NCBI GenBank assembly: GCA_951799445.1
Contig: OX637288.1
Span: 45,647,288 to 45,711,287, forward strand
DNA length: 64,000 bases
DNA from: Pseudisothecium myosuroides
Taxonomy: Eukaryota > Streptophyta > Bryopsida > Hypnales > Lembophyllaceae
Direction of reading: 5' to 3'
Every line of letters starts with the position of its first letter. Positions within the stretch are counted from its first letter, which is position 1. The notes under the pieces were generated by a model. The model made no database searches. It had not been told where the DNA came from and saw nothing but the letters and a program-made list of their open reading frames with translations. Both the position numbers and the translations under genes were made by a program. Positions 37,261-50,493 of the stretch are shown piece by piece.

Positions 37261-40200
37261 AAGGCACTTGACTCTTTAGGTATTGCTAATATATAAAATT
37301 GTGTTTTGTATTGGAGGCAACCACCCTATTTGCACTACTTTATAAATCATTTCAACATTTGTAGGGAAAATTCAGTAAGTAAAGGCAATCAATGGACACC
37401 CCACCTTAAATAATATGCCTTTGTATGACCAAGAACCAATAAATATTCTACGCACTCACAAAGTTAACATCATGAAAATAAATTCACTAACTACAAGTAG
37501 TTGAATTTATCCAATTAATGAGCTATCTAACTTTGTTGAAATAAGTAATGCCATTTTATTCCATATTTTATATAGATTTAACCAATTATGATCCAACTAT
37601 TATTGAGCTCAAGCAAATTGTTTATAAGAAATGGCGTTTGAATATTGTATGCAAAAATTACAAGAGCTCAAATTTCGATTGATAGATTTTTCAAATTAGC
37701 ATGATTTAAATTCAATGTCCTAATTATGAATATTTGGAAAGAGAGAGAGAGAATTTAGATTTTAGAATTTGTCACGGTACATTACTTAGGTAGTTAGGAC
37801 CCTAAGTTATTCAATTCATTAGTTGAGAGTCACACTAAATTATAGGATGAGGTAAACAAGTGATCTACTCTCCCAATCTAACATCTATGAAAGTGGATGA
37901 AGTTTTCTTGCATTTGAAAGATCATCACATTTTTGAAGTAATGAATTGAATGTCCTTCTTTAGTGGTACAATAGATACCTTTTATGGTGCCATAAGATTT
38001 TATGGGAGGATTGTCAATAAAAGTATTAGACTCAAGAAAATGAACTTGCCCTTGAATCTAAGGAGGAGTGTTATAGTACAAAGGACCTTTGCCAACACAG
38101 TATATTAGGAAGGTGCATTCCAAATAGTTTTGCATTCATTCTTGAATAATTGAGATTTAGACTACAATGAAATGGATAGTGGCTACAATCAAAGTTTTTT
38201 TTTAAATTTTTGCCCCAGGGACTGTCTCCCTTGGTTCGATGGACTTGTTCTTCTAATCAATGGAATTAGTCCACTTGTTTCAAAAAAAAATGTTTTGTGT
38301 AGATTGAATTGCGGACTACTATATATAAAAACTTCTACCTTTGGTTGCAAAACCACTACAAAAACAACTATTTCAATGTAATAAATAGCACAGTTTCTAA
38401 AAGAAAAATTGAGCTGATCATTTTATGTGAGTATTATGATTGCACTTTCACCCTTTAACACTTGGATCCTTTTTTTCAATCTTCGGAGTTTTTTCCTTAT
38501 AACATTATACAAATTTATTATTTGTCTCAATTTCATCAAACTAGTCAAAAAGAAAGTTTGTCATTTGAAGATTCAAGCATCACTTGAGATAATTGAAATG
38601 TTCTTTGAACAAAACATCTTCATAAATCACTTTGTTCATTGTCCCAAAAAAAGAGCATCAGAGCATTAAGGGTACTCTAGTGTATCTAGCTTTGAGGTTC
38701 TTCGAAAATTCATAACAAATTCATATTTTTTCAAAAAAATATAATTTTAGTTGCTATTATCTTGTCTTAAATTTGTCCACATTTACAAATCTTTTCAATA
38801 ATAATTCAACTTTCTTGTAATGGCAAGGAAGCTATTTTGCCTGCAATGGGCTCTACATCCCTTCCTCAAGAATGTCATGTACTCGTAGATTGGCCAAATA
38901 ACATGGATAAGGTAGCAACATCCATAACCATTACTGTACCCAAAACCATCACCTCTAAAATCTTGAAAAATTTGTGGAAATAAATAGATGTGATTACAAG
39001 GATGTACTATATTTGAACATCAAACCCTAGTGTCGGTATTAGATGCAATTGCAGTTGGCTCTTTAAAAATTCATAACTTATTCTCACAGTATCCAAATAA
39101 TACATTCAAAAGTGCGCATGTGTTATTTTTCTCTTGCTAATAGGATCCTATAATTTCCAGAATAATAATCATGTTCAAAACCCTTATTTTGATGGTTATG
39201 GGTGTTGCTACCTTAAACTTGGTTGGGTTTCCAATATAAGGTCATGCCAAAAGCACGGGAATAACTTAAGTTAGATGGTGGTGATACAAAAGGAACATGT
39301 GTTGGGATGGTATATGAGCGACACTTGGCAGGGCAGGGTAAGGCAGGGCTTCCCACTTATTTCCACTCCTACTCTACAGCATTGCAAATGGACTTCTCGG
39401 TCTTCCCCACCATAACTTAAGTTAACTTTCGTCCAATGTCAGCGCGGCAGCACAAAATGACCCGTGCCCCCGAGATGACCCCGATAAGGGTGGGGGTTTA
39501 CCTGTAAAGGAGGGTGACTACCATAGGGAAGGCCCCAACTGCCAAAAACTGCCAACATCTTCACACTTATAAAAATCATCCGAGTATTTGTTTTCCAGGG
39601 ATTTTTTAAGAAATTGCAACAATAAGATCTTAACTTACTTATGTACAAAGGGTTTAATTTTTTCCTTTTTTTTGGATGAATGGGGAAATCCTGTTGCATA
39701 AAAGTTACAAATGCAAGGTCAAAAGAGCATGGTCAGGGCTTGGACCCCAAAGGGTTGAATTTTCAGATTCTACATCCTTGGTCAATCCAATCTCCTCAAG
39801 GGGGGTATGTGAGGTACATTTGGTCTCATTTTTCAACATTTAACTTGTTTAATAAAGTTTCACTATTTTTTTCTTGTGGACTTTGGTGCGAGGTCTAAGC
39901 AAAATGAACTCCCAATTCATGTTCGTTTCAGAAATAGGATGAAGTTTTATTATATTATATTGTATTTTGATGTTTTTATTGCAATTAGTGCAAGAAGCAT
40001 CACACCTCATGGCAGCTGGAGATATGCAGGTTGAACTAACTTTGACGTAAATATAGTCTCTAGAATCTAAGGATGTCCACATGTTGTTTACAAATAAACA
40101 TTCATAGCATGAGAACATTTCTTGTGTACGAGGTTTGTTTGAAACAAGTTCACAAAAGAATTCCTTTTAATAAAGCCACCCAATCTAATACAGTAAAACT

Positions 40201-40493
40201 TATAATAAACATCACTCTTTGAAGTAATAAACCTCTCCAATGTAATATTGATAGTCAGTCCTGGCCCATGCCACATATAAAATCTAACAAGTAATTGTCA
40301 TGCAGCAGTGTGTGTGGAAACAGGAAAGGTGTTGAACATTCTATGACTGAAGTTGATGTCTAGTGTACAACGTGTACAATGTTTTTTGGTTTGCATATTA
40401 TATGCCAAAATGTTCTTTGATTTGTAAAATACAATATGAAAAATCATGGTGAACTCATTAATGCAATGACCCTCCGTAATTGTAATAACCTCT
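37261..40493. other. AT-rich intergenic DNA, no gene seen
   Basis: About 3.2 kb of AT-rich sequence with scattered short ORFs lacking any recognisable domain. Includes (GA)n near 37740-37750. Slightly higher GC at 39300-39550 has no identifiable content. Confidence 0.5.
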
Positions 40494-40497
40494 TTAA

Positions 40498-41432
40498 CCC
40501 CTAAGGGCCCAAGGCCTTTTTTCTGCCCAAAAACACTCAAAACTGCCATTTCTATAGCAAGGAGTAAAAAAATTTGAAAAATGTTTTTTTTGCACATCTA
40601 ACCGTAAGATCTTACACCTAACTAGTATGAGAATGTGTGGAAAAAATTTCAGAATTTTTGACCGCTTAGATTGCAAAATATCTGCGTTTAAAGTGGAAAA
40701 AACAAGTATTTCAGCACATTGCGGGACTGGATTTTTTGACTTTGAACATTTTTAACTTAAAATTTTTGCACTACTAAGTTTTGTGCTTCAAATCTTTATA
40801 GTGGAGAATTGAGTTGAGAGTCTAGGGGAAAAAAATATATTCAAAAAAACTTAATTATCATTCCTAAAAAAATTGTTAAGTAGAAGTAGGTACAAGATAG
40901 AAGGAAAATCTAAAATATTCATATATTTTAGATGGAATTAAAATGCAATAATCCCAATGGTGAGATTGTTCTAGCAAGTAAACTAAACCATGAGAATTTT
41001 TTTTTTTGAATAATTGCAAAAATAGCATTCAGAAATGAATCCTACAAGTTATTTTTTTCAAGAAGATGCTCTAACTGCCCAAAAAACAAGAATGTCCATA
41101 ACTTTCTCATAACAAATCCAAATGAAATGAATCAAAGCTTCCTAGATAGGAAAAAATATAATCTATGAGAAAAAAATTATTAAAAAAAAATATATCAAAT
41201 TTTTGCCAAATTTTTTCTGCTGCCCGGACTGCCCAGTTACGAAAAAAAGTAACATATTTGGCTATAACTTTTGACTCCTATTTCCAAATGTGCTGAAATT
41301 TGGTGCATATGAAAGATATTCCTCGTCCCGACCTTCTATTAAAATTTCAGCTTAAAATATGAAAATGTCTAGTCACACGTACCTGCCCAAAATTTCTATA
41401 CGGCCAAAAAACGCATGCCGGTCCTTTAGGGG
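40498..41432 (+). mobile_element. TTAA element copy E, intact reference copy
   Basis: 935 bp flanked by TTAA on both sides (40494-40497 and 41433-41436). Termini are CCCCTAAGGGCCC and GGTCCTTTAGGGG. The internal TTTAAA near 40689-40692 is uninterrupted here, and it corresponds to the site occupied by other elements in copies C and F. No ORF above 100 codons. The family is therefore non-autonomous, and its mobility would depend on a transposase encoded elsewhere. Confidence 0.88.
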
Positions 41433-41521
41433 TTAATGTAATGTGTCAGACCGGTTCCGACTTTGTGACTTATTAGTCTAAGTTCTATTGTACTGCTATT
41501 CATAAACCTCTTCATTATTAA

Positions 41522-42035
41522 CCTTTGAAGTCCTATTGGCCCTATAGAGGCCAAAATGCGACTTCGGGTAGGCTCGTATAGTCTCAATATTCATCATAAT
41601 CTTCTAAAACTTTTTGTAAAGCTAGAAAAATACATAAGCTTCTTGGGAATATAATTCTTATTTCAATCGGTGCTCGGAAGCAAAAATTATGGCACAAAAA
41701 GCCAAAATGGAGGTTGGCGGGCAGCCCAAAAAAATTCACAAAAATTCAAAATAATTTTAAAATTTTTTTTCCTAAAATATTATATTTTTGTCTACATGTA
41801 AAACTTTGATTAATTCTATTTGGACTAGTGATCAAAAAGTTATGGACAATCTTGTTTTTTGGGCAATCTAAGCATGTTCTTGAAAAAAAAACTTTTGTCC
41901 GATTTTGAATGCTAATATATTCCAATCCATAAGGTCAAATTCGATGAAATTTTTACCACATTATCTCAGATAAGTGAAGTACAAGCTCCTACAATAAGGT
42001 TCTAAAAAAACATTTTTTCTGCTTTCATGGGTGAA
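41522..42035 (-). mobile_element. TTAA element copy, internally deleted
   Basis: Begins with CCTTTGAAGTCC after TTAA (41518-41521). It continues with the same blocks as copy B ('gcaggctcgta'-like, 'tttcaatcggtgctcggaagc', 'gacaatcttgttttttgggcaatctaagcat', then 'gctaatatattccaatc'). The middle of the element is deleted and the right end is eroded. Confidence 0.65.
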
Positions 42036-43120
42036 TGTAATACATGTAGTTATTTTTTTCTTCTCAAGGTTAATCTATAATTTCCTATAGTGCTACATAG
42101 TGCCACTTGGATGGTTTTGAATAAACAATATTGGATGAAGGATTGTAAATTTTTATCCATTTAAAAATAGAGTTCTTTAAGTGTGTTTGTAGTAGAGGGT
42201 GTTAGAAATTTCTTCAATGAGATGTTGTAGACTTTTCATAGAAGAGAATGCTAAAAAATGGATCACAAAAAGATGCATTTTAAATATATGTTGGCAACTT
42301 CAAGCTCTTACTTTTGATTTGAGTTTTGCTCGTACAAATGTTTAAAAAAATAAATTATATTTGAATGTTGAAATGTAATTTACCAAGTCTAGTTTCTATT
42401 TGAAATTTGAAATTTGAAAAACTCCAAAAGCTAAATTTTTTATTACAATTTGAATTTGATCCAATATCCATTGTATATAAATATTCAAATTATAGAACGA
42501 CACTTAAATTTGTTTTAAGCAATAATAAAATAGTCTATAATATCCACTTGTAACAAACATTATACTCTTTCAATTCATAAGTGATATTATTGTGTTTTCT
42601 TTTCTTATATGATCTATAAGCAATATGTCTAGTTTGAATTTATATGAAAACAATTTATTAAAAAATGATAAAACTTATCAAATCTTTGGACTTTTTGTTT
42701 AGTTTTGAGCAAAATCCAACAATCACAAAAAAAGGCTTTGGACATTTAGGAGTGAAAGACAAAATAAAGCATACAAACATAATGTTGCAAAGCAAATGGA
42801 TATTTTGATTGCCTACATGGTCATAGGCTCCATTCTCAAAGGATTCCATTTGTAGAAGATAATTCACCACTCATTAATACCTCTACAACTCCACTTGGAC
42901 ATTTGACATTGTCAAACTTATTAACATTTAGGGTCAAACCTCAATTTCACATAGTTCTTGATTTTAAATGTCTTAGAGCTTGATTAAAAAAATGTAGTTC
43001 CGTGGTGTATTCTAAGATATTCTAGAAATTTACTTGCAATCTTCCAAAAATTTCACTTGTAATATTTTCAAAAATTCAGATATCCCAAAAAATACTTAAT
43101 GTATGTCCGAATTTGACATT
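42036..43120. other. AT-rich DNA with a fragment of TTAA subfamily 2
   Basis: 42540-42755 shares 'gtctagtttgaattt', 'acttatcaaat' and an end 'aaaggctttggacatttagg' with the right half of the element at 52662-53391. It is therefore an eroded relative. The rest is unassigned. Confidence 0.45.
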
Positions 43121-43124
43121 CACG

Positions 43125-43600
43125 TAGGGTAGTTACCAAAATATTCCAATTATTGAACTAATAAGTGCATTTTTTGTTTCTATACGGCCAACACTAAAGT
43201 CATCCATAGAATCTTTTAGGTCCACAACATCCTTACACGATTAAGGATTAACCCTCAAAGGATGCAAAACCCCATGACTAAGGTAGCCACCAAAACACAT
43301 TCATTGTGGATCCCTCGATGACCCGATGACTAAGGTAGTCACCAAAATACACTGATTGTGAACCAACAGGTGCATTCTCTGTCTCTGCAATTTACAATGA
43401 AGTCATCCATCGGACACTTCTGGTCTTCAGCATCCTTCAAGAGTTAAGGGTTAACCTTCAAAGAAAGCAACCCCCAATGACTCAGTAGTCACCAAAATAC
43501 GCTTATAGTGGACCACTAAGTTAGCTGCATTCTTAGTTTCTACAGTTAACATTCAAAGTCATCCATCAAACCTTTTAGGTTATCTTCGGAAAAAACTCCA
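43125..43600. repeat. Degenerate tandem repeat, ~150-bp unit, 3-4 copies
   Basis: The phrase 'tagtcaccaaaatac' recurs near 43131, 43286, 43338 and 43486. Each is followed by 'gtgcattctntgtttct', 'aaagtcatccat', 'ttttaggt' and 'aagggttaacc'. The second copy is truncated to about 52 bp. Confidence 0.7.
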
Positions 43601-44914
43601 GATTTAAAAAAATTTAAAAAAACTTTCAGGTTACCAAAGTCCTTCCAGGGTGGGTTACCACACAATTTGTTTTTCCACGAGTTGACCTACGAAGCCATCC
43701 TACGGTAATCATCAGTCATCAACCATGGTATTCCGTATTTGAAGTCAAATTCAAGCTGCACTTTTTTTTATGGAAGATAAGTACAGTCAACAGTCGTAAC
43801 TTAACAGTACAGAAGTGACAGGCGGGCAGGGAAGTGAGAGAGCGAGAGTTTTGGGGGAGTCAGAAGCAAAAGCCATTCAAAAGACTTCGCTTTGAACTGA
43901 CCGAAAGCATGCTAAAGGAAAAAATATATACTTATTAAATAAATATAAGCCTAAAATTTCAAAGGCATGTGGGGGAACTGGTGATCATAAATCATCAGTG
44001 ATGGACAGCCAGCTCTGTTTGGAGCTATGGTCGGCTTCTCTACCTGCCCACACCTAAAAGAACCTGGAATTTGCTTGAAATCTTGGACATCTATAGATAG
44101 GTGTCGCAATTAGGAGAGTGTTACTTTTAGGTGCACATACCTTACATACCTTATAGAAAGAGCGTGGCCACAAGCAGGTTCTATGTTCCATAACGTTGCT
44201 AAGTAAGGTAGGGATCAAAGCACACTAATAGGAACCACTAGTGGACCTTATTGAGGTGCTTAAGGAAGTCTTTATTGGAATATTTTACCAAAAATTGTTA
44301 CTTATTCATCTAAAATAATCCTTAATTGAATTATTTAAGGATCCATTATGGATGACTTAAAGAGTGGTTACAACTACATTTTTGCCCTTTTAATACTTAG
44401 AAACTTAACATAATTATTTTTGTTTTGTATTATGTCAAATAGCCATAATTAAAAAACAATGTACTAAATTTTTTTTTCATATTTCAAGTCATATTTAAAG
44501 ATTAGATTGAAGATTCTTCAAAAAAAAAGTAGTGGTTACAGCCAAGTTGACTCCTATTAGTGTGTTTGGACCTGTAGTCTATTTTTGAAACAACTTTTTA
44601 AAAGTTGATTGCTTCTAGGAGGCAGAGGGTCTCCTAAAGTGGCTAAAATTAGCTGAATTTCTACCCCAAAAAATCCTTGCGTTTCTAGTACAGTGTAAAA
44701 AAGGGCTTGTAATGGAGACATTTTAACCAATACTACAATAAACAATAGAATTTGATAGTCAATTTGCAACTTCTTCCACATTGGAATTCAGTTTTAAGTT
44801 ATAGTACTCCCAATAATCCTTCACAACTTGCAAAATCCGTTATTTTTTATTTTTTTATACTACTCACTCTCTAGGTAGCCAAAGTTGATGCATGTCTCTC
44901 TTGAAGGTAGCATA
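43601..44914. other. Intergenic DNA, no gene seen
   Basis: Mixed composition with short ORFs only. Nothing recognisable. Confidence 0.45.
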
Positions 44915-45177
44915 CATTAGAAAAAAATTCAGCACTCGGGAGGACCGCGAGTTCTAGACCCCCCGAGTGCATTTAGGGAGGAATTAGAAGTTGCTGACGT
45001 GGCACTACTTGTGAGACGTCAGCGACATGTCAGATTTTTTTAATTTTTTAATTTTTTAAAAAAATTTCAAATTTTTTTTTCAAATTTTTTTATTTTTTAT
45101 TTTTCTGTTCTTGCACCTCGGGGGGCCGAAAAATGAATCCTTAACATCCCTCCCGAGGGCTCAGATTTTTCCTAATG
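44915..45177. repeat. Inverted-repeat MITE-like element, copy 1
   Basis: Left end CATTAGAAAAAAATTCAGCA followed by 'ctcgggagg', and right end 'cctcccgag' followed by GGCTCAGATTTTTCCTAATG, are imperfect inverted repeats. A second inverted pair, 'ccccccgagtgca' and 'tgcacctcgggggg', lies inside. The middle is a T-rich tract. 263 bp, no ORF. Confidence 0.75.
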
Positions 45178-45529
45178 TTGCACTAAATTCCATAAACTAG
45201 GTAGCATATTGTACTAAATTTCATAAACTAGTTTTGGGATCACTATTGGGAGGGGAAGCTCAACTCCTTCAAACAATTTTCAGTAAATTTTGGTAGGAAG
45301 GAAAATGGAATTGACATCGAACCCAAGTAGTTTCATGCTTTTTGGACCTTCATGGAATTAGTTACAAATTTTTGAAGTTGAAACATAGTGGTTAAGAAAT
45401 GAAACCACCTCGTGAAATCTACACTTTTGATACATTCAAGAAAGCAGAATGTACCTTTGTGTTAGTAGTCACTTTTGGAGTAGGGTTGCTTATAGAGGAT
45501 CCTACCTTATCCACTTGTAAACCTCCCAT

Positions 45530-45785
45530 GCATTAGAAAAAATTTCGAGCTTGCAAAAGATTGCGAATTTGCATAGCAATAGTGCAATTAATTACAACAA
45601 ATATATAGAGGAATTTGACAGGACAACAGTAGTACCATGTTAAATTGGTGATTTAAATTTTTTTTAAATTATTTTTAAATTTCCCCCTCCAAAAAAATAT
45701 TGTTTAATTTTTTCTATATTTGCACCGCGGTTGCACCAAAAATGAAATCTAACAGCCTTTTGTCACTATAGGATTTCTCATTCAT
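45530..45785. repeat. MITE-like element, copy 2 (diverged)
   Basis: Has the same order of parts as 44915-45177: 'cattagaaaaaatttcgagc', a T-rich centre, then 'tgcaccgcggttgcacc', 'aaaaatgaaatct' and 'aacagcc'. The GC-rich parts have mostly been lost. Confidence 0.55.
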
Positions 45786-47221
45786 CCAAATCAATGCTTG
45801 ACTTTTACTGTAAACTTAGTGTATGATGAATTTGATGAAATTGAGGTAAACATAATTTATTTATAAAGATATAAGCAAAAGTATGCAAAAAATCAAGAAA
45901 GGGCTTACACAACAAGGAGTTAAATTCTCATTTTCTCTTTGTTAGGGGACTATTATGGAATTGGAAAAGGAGACCTTTTGACATTGGTTTAAAAAAACGA
46001 GAAATAATTCCAACCTTTCACAGAGGCTAGCATACATTAGGAGTCTTTTCATCTTGGACCCCAAGACAAAATCCAAAGGTTGTGAACAAGTTACACCATG
46101 ACTACAATCCTCCATTAGAAGGGAGACTTTGCGAATATGCTTTCCTAACATTATAGTAGTCGTAGACAACGATGCTAACACTTGAGCGCAAAGACTTGAA
46201 CCTAGTTGTAGGTATATACCTACAACCATTTGAAGGTGTTTATAACATATGTTCCTTTAATATAGGTAAACTATAACTTGGAAAGAGTCTATACCATAGG
46301 TATCTATAACCATAGAAGGTATTTATAATTTAGACTCTTAGACTTATGGGCTCGTGGATGTTATGCCCACTACTAGTACTTTTTTAGCCCTGGATTATGT
46401 TTAAATGGTATTATGTTTGATTTTTATAGAATTTTTTGAGCCATTTCTTATAATTATAAGTATTGACCTATGTTCATTATGATAAATCAATGTTATTTGG
46501 TAATAGTTGGTTGTTTTCTAATTTACGTATGTATGATATCATATAGGAGGAATATGAAAATTGCTATGTTATTAATAATATTAACAATGTGATTGACAAC
46601 TTTTTTGGTAGTAATAGGATTTTGTGTAGGTCAATGATTGAATGTATATGTGCAGTTCCTCTAGCACCGGTTGTAATTACTATAGCACCGGTTTATCATC
46701 CCATCAAATATTATTCGTATTACCTATAATTGAATGGTTGATATTTATTGGATTTCAATGTTGTCGCTTCTTATGAGTATTTGTCATTGCAGTAAGTGAG
46801 TTCTAAAATTTGTATTTGGTGATTTTTGGTTGGTTGTAGTAGTGAAAGGTGTTGGTGTTGTATGATTTTTATATACATTAGATCAAGTTACATTTTGGCA
46901 TTGCAATTGCAATTTATATTAGGTTGGCAATGTTATATTTTGGAAAAAAAGAATTCAATTCTTTTTTTTTGGATTTGCGTGAATTAAGGACCTATTCATA
47001 TGAGGTCCCACTTTTAATTACTACAGTAGTAATTACAATAGCAATGCCAATAGTATATGCCTCAATTTAGAATGAGGCTCTACGAGGTCCTCAAAACTCT
47101 AGGAAAGTTTTTTGGTAAGAGATCTCCAACCATGCAACAGAAGAACGTTGCTACGGGAATGGAGATTAGAGCTTGGAGCTAGTTTTATTAGATGTCCTTT
47201 TTGAAAATCCAATACTACATT
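45786..47221. other. AT-rich intergenic DNA, no gene seen
   Basis: Only a short minus-strand ORF at 45942-46229 without recognisable content. No clear repeats. Confidence 0.45.
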
Positions 47222-47375
47222 CACTAGTACAAATCTATGTTGACAAAAACATTTTATGCTAGATGTTTTTGTGCTAGATCCTTGTTTTCTTAAATGCTAT
47301 TGTATTAGTTTCAGCCCAAATTTAATACAAAAACATGGGTTGAAACGTTTTTTTCAGCATTAATTTGTACTAGTG
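47222..47375. repeat. CACTA-type MITE-like element
   Basis: 154 bp bounded by a perfect 13-bp inverted repeat, CACTAGTACAAAT / ATTTGTACTAGTG, matching the CACTA start typical of En/Spm-type transposons. The expected 3-bp target duplicate is not evident (att versus gat). Confidence 0.65.
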
Positions 47376-49883
47376 GATAGAAGTTACATATGACTTTGTA
47401 TAGTCAATATCCAATACCATGGGTGGATTCATCTAATTATATAGGAATTTGTAATGTCCATCTCTATTATTGTTGGTCATTAGAGTTGTAACTTCGAAAA
47501 AAAAGATAGAATTATGAAGTCAACGTGTTTCACTTATTTCACACTACATGAAAACTTATTTCACATTATATGTTGAGGTCCAATGCAATGGTTTAGAGTT
47601 TAATAAATTATCAAATAATTTAGGATTCATAAAAAACAAGAAATAAACAACAAAAAGACATCAACTATTTTGTTAAGAATAATATTACACAAAGTCACAA
47701 ACTCATAATTTATATAAAAGTTCATTTATTCTAGATAAAACAACTTATATAAAAAATATGCTTGTAGCCACAACAATCGCGACTGCCGTGTCTTCTTCTT
47801 TCTCCTATTTGTTTGTACTTACTTTTGGCTTCAATAGCTTCAATTTTTTTCTGAACCTTTATGATTGTCTTGACAATAAAAGGCTATAAGATGGACTTGA
47901 AAATTGAGGCATTATCCTTGAAAGCCACAACTTGACCTTCAACCTTCATACCATGTAAGTGTTTATCTTGTGTGTTTTTTTTTTATCAAAATTGATAAAA
48001 TAAGCATTCATAATCATCACTTCACTGTCTTCACTCATTTATTTTGACCCTCTTTTCTACCAGTGTCTTTTAACAATTGCTGAAGATAATACTGTAGATA
48101 AGAGGGTCTTTTGCACCAAGTTACAATGTATACAAGAGCTTAGTTCTACAAGCCCAAATCGCACCAACTTACTGCACATATAGGCTTATAGAACCTGATT
48201 TTCCATTGTAGCTTTATGCCCTAAGATCTCCTTTCCACTTGCTCATGTACATGAAAATGTTTGGGTGTATGAATAAACTAATGATTTTTACAAAGATTTA
48301 TATATTAGACTCAAGATTCCTTGCACCAAGAACTTGGATCCTTTTGTGAAAAAGCAAGGGCAAATATTTAAGAATTTTGTGATATTCATTTTATTTTTAT
48401 CGCTTGAAACTTTTATTTGTGTTGTATTTACACCCTATGTAGCAAAATCTCATGCATGGTTAAAAAAGGCCTTGTAATAGATATTTACATTAAAAATATA
48501 TCCACAATAGGGGCTCCTATTTTAAACATTATTATGAAGAATACAAAAAATATTAGTATTATAGGGATAATCTAATTCCAATTGAATAACAATAAAATAG
48601 CATATGCATTTGGAAATTCATCAATTACTATGTAAACAGCTTCTTTTTGAAACTTTTGAAACACTTTGAATTATATTTTACAAAAAGTTTCAAACCTCAT
48701 AATTAGATATTTATGGTATTTGGAACAATTGGAATTGAAATCATTGAATTATCCAACTTCAACCTAACTCTTATAGAAGCAAGGAGTCTACTTTAAATGT
48801 ATGTAATTATCTGTATTTGGAAAATTATCAAAGTTGTATGAAAATGATTAGATTACAATGCAAACTAATCCTGAAAAATCCTAAAAGAACCCTAAAAGAG
48901 GCGGCCTTTGTTATAGGTACTCAATAAAAGATGATTCAATTTAAACCAAAAATTATTTGACTATTTTTTGACTATTTTTAGTGCACATTTGGTGAGTAGG
49001 ATGGAGGACAAGAATTTTGAAGGATCTTCACAAATAGATGTTAACTTTGAGTGCGTCAAATTTGGCAAATACTAGTACAAATGTTCTTACATCACTACAT
49101 TAGTAGAAACATGATTTGTTTTTAAGACTAGAGAAACCATCCGATAGAATATCCACACCACCAATTTGACCATTTGTGGGTCTTTTCATAGTCATTTCTT
49201 TCAACCAAGTATTTCCTAGTGCATTGTAATCGTAATCGTATTGTATGTTATTCAAAATACCATGTATAAAACAAACAAAATACAATGCTCAGTATGTACA
49301 AAGGTCCATCAAGGGTTAACAAGTGCTATTGAGAGATCCAATCCAAAGCATGATTTTTTTTTTTCATTTTAAAAAGAAGTGCCAAAGTGGCAATATAAAA
49401 TGTTATAGTGGTACTTTAAATTTCAACATTGATCTATATATTGGATAGAAAATATCACATTAGCACATAACACATATCCATAATTCTATTTTCATCCACA
49501 TTATGGTGATTTCATCCAAGATTTAAAAAAAAATAAGTTTCTGGCAAAAACCTTCATGAGTGGTTTGTCGTCATTTTTTAGCCAAATTCTACATTTTTTG
49601 GTGCAATCTGGCACTGTAAAGCTTAAAAACAAGCCCTGATCCATAGTACCAAAGCCGTATCTCCTCCTGTAAAGCCTCCTCTTCCAAGCATATCCATGGG
49701 ATGCCTGGCAACACAAAAACCAAGAAGGAATCCAAATACGTAAGTTATGTGTCATTGCTTACTCCTTCATGCTGATGGTATTGGGGGGTGATTTTTTTTG
49801 CCAAAAAGAAAAAAAGGGGGGGTGGGGTGTTTAGTTGTCTGAAAACGTAAATATGTGGCCGAGATGATTTCCTCTGGTTCGCT
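47376..49883. other. AT-rich intergenic DNA, no gene seen
   Basis: 2.5 kb with short chance ORFs only (for example 49100-49285 and 49501-49755 minus). Confidence 0.45.
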
Positions 49884-50202
49884 GTAAGGTAGGAGGTCCT
49901 AAAATGGAGCGGGTTCTAAAACCAATCAAGCTCTAGAGGTACATTTTGCACTTTCCAATGTACAAGTGGTGTGCATTTGAGGAGGTGGTCGGTTTTAGAG
50001 CCCACAAAAATGCACTTTTCTGCAACTTCAGAAATTCATAACTAATTCCACAAAGCTTCAAAAAATATGAAACAACTTGGGTTAGATGTCAATTTCTCTT
50101 GCCTTTCAAGGAAAATTTACTGAAAAATATTTTAAGAAGTTCTACTTCCCCAAAAGTCAGCTTCAACTCTTAGATGAGCGGTTTATGGACCTCCTACCTT
50201 AC
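49884..50202. repeat. Foldback element with MULE-like features
   Basis: Perfect 16-bp terminal inverted repeat GTAAGGTAGGAGGTCC / GGACCTCCTACCTTAC. The 9-bp flanks TGGTTCGCT and TGGTTCTGT agree at 7 of 9 positions, the duplicate length typical of Mutator-like elements. A second palindrome, GGTTCTAAAACC / GGTTTTAGAGCC, lies inside near 49914 and 49990. No ORF belongs to it. Confidence 0.65.
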
Positions 50203-50454
50203 TGGTTCTGTTTTTTTTTAATGGAAGTGGTTCAAGTGGTTCAAAAAAAAGGGGGGGGGAGAGGGATGAAATCTTCAAAAGGATCTCCTATAAATACAAG
50301 GTCCTCCAAATTTTGGATGAAGTTTATTAATTTCTATAATATCATGGGAGAGCAATTGTAATTGATGGACGGATGAGCAAACATGCGTAATATGTCTTAC
50401 TTGTGTGCACTATCCATAACATTATTAACCAGTCCCCATGCTTACCCCTTGGGT

Positions 50455-50493
50455 CCTAGGGAGATTGGGATAATCCGTCCCAAGATCCCTAGG
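50455..50493. other. Hairpin, 17-bp stem
   Basis: CCTAGGGAGATTGGGA and TCCCAAGATCCCTAGG form a stem with two internal mismatches around a short loop (taatccg). No U-run follows, and no function is evident. Confidence 0.55.

Noticed and set aside
43125..43600. CRISPR-like array
   Set aside because: Units are ~150 bp, degenerate and without unique spacers, in a plant nuclear genome.
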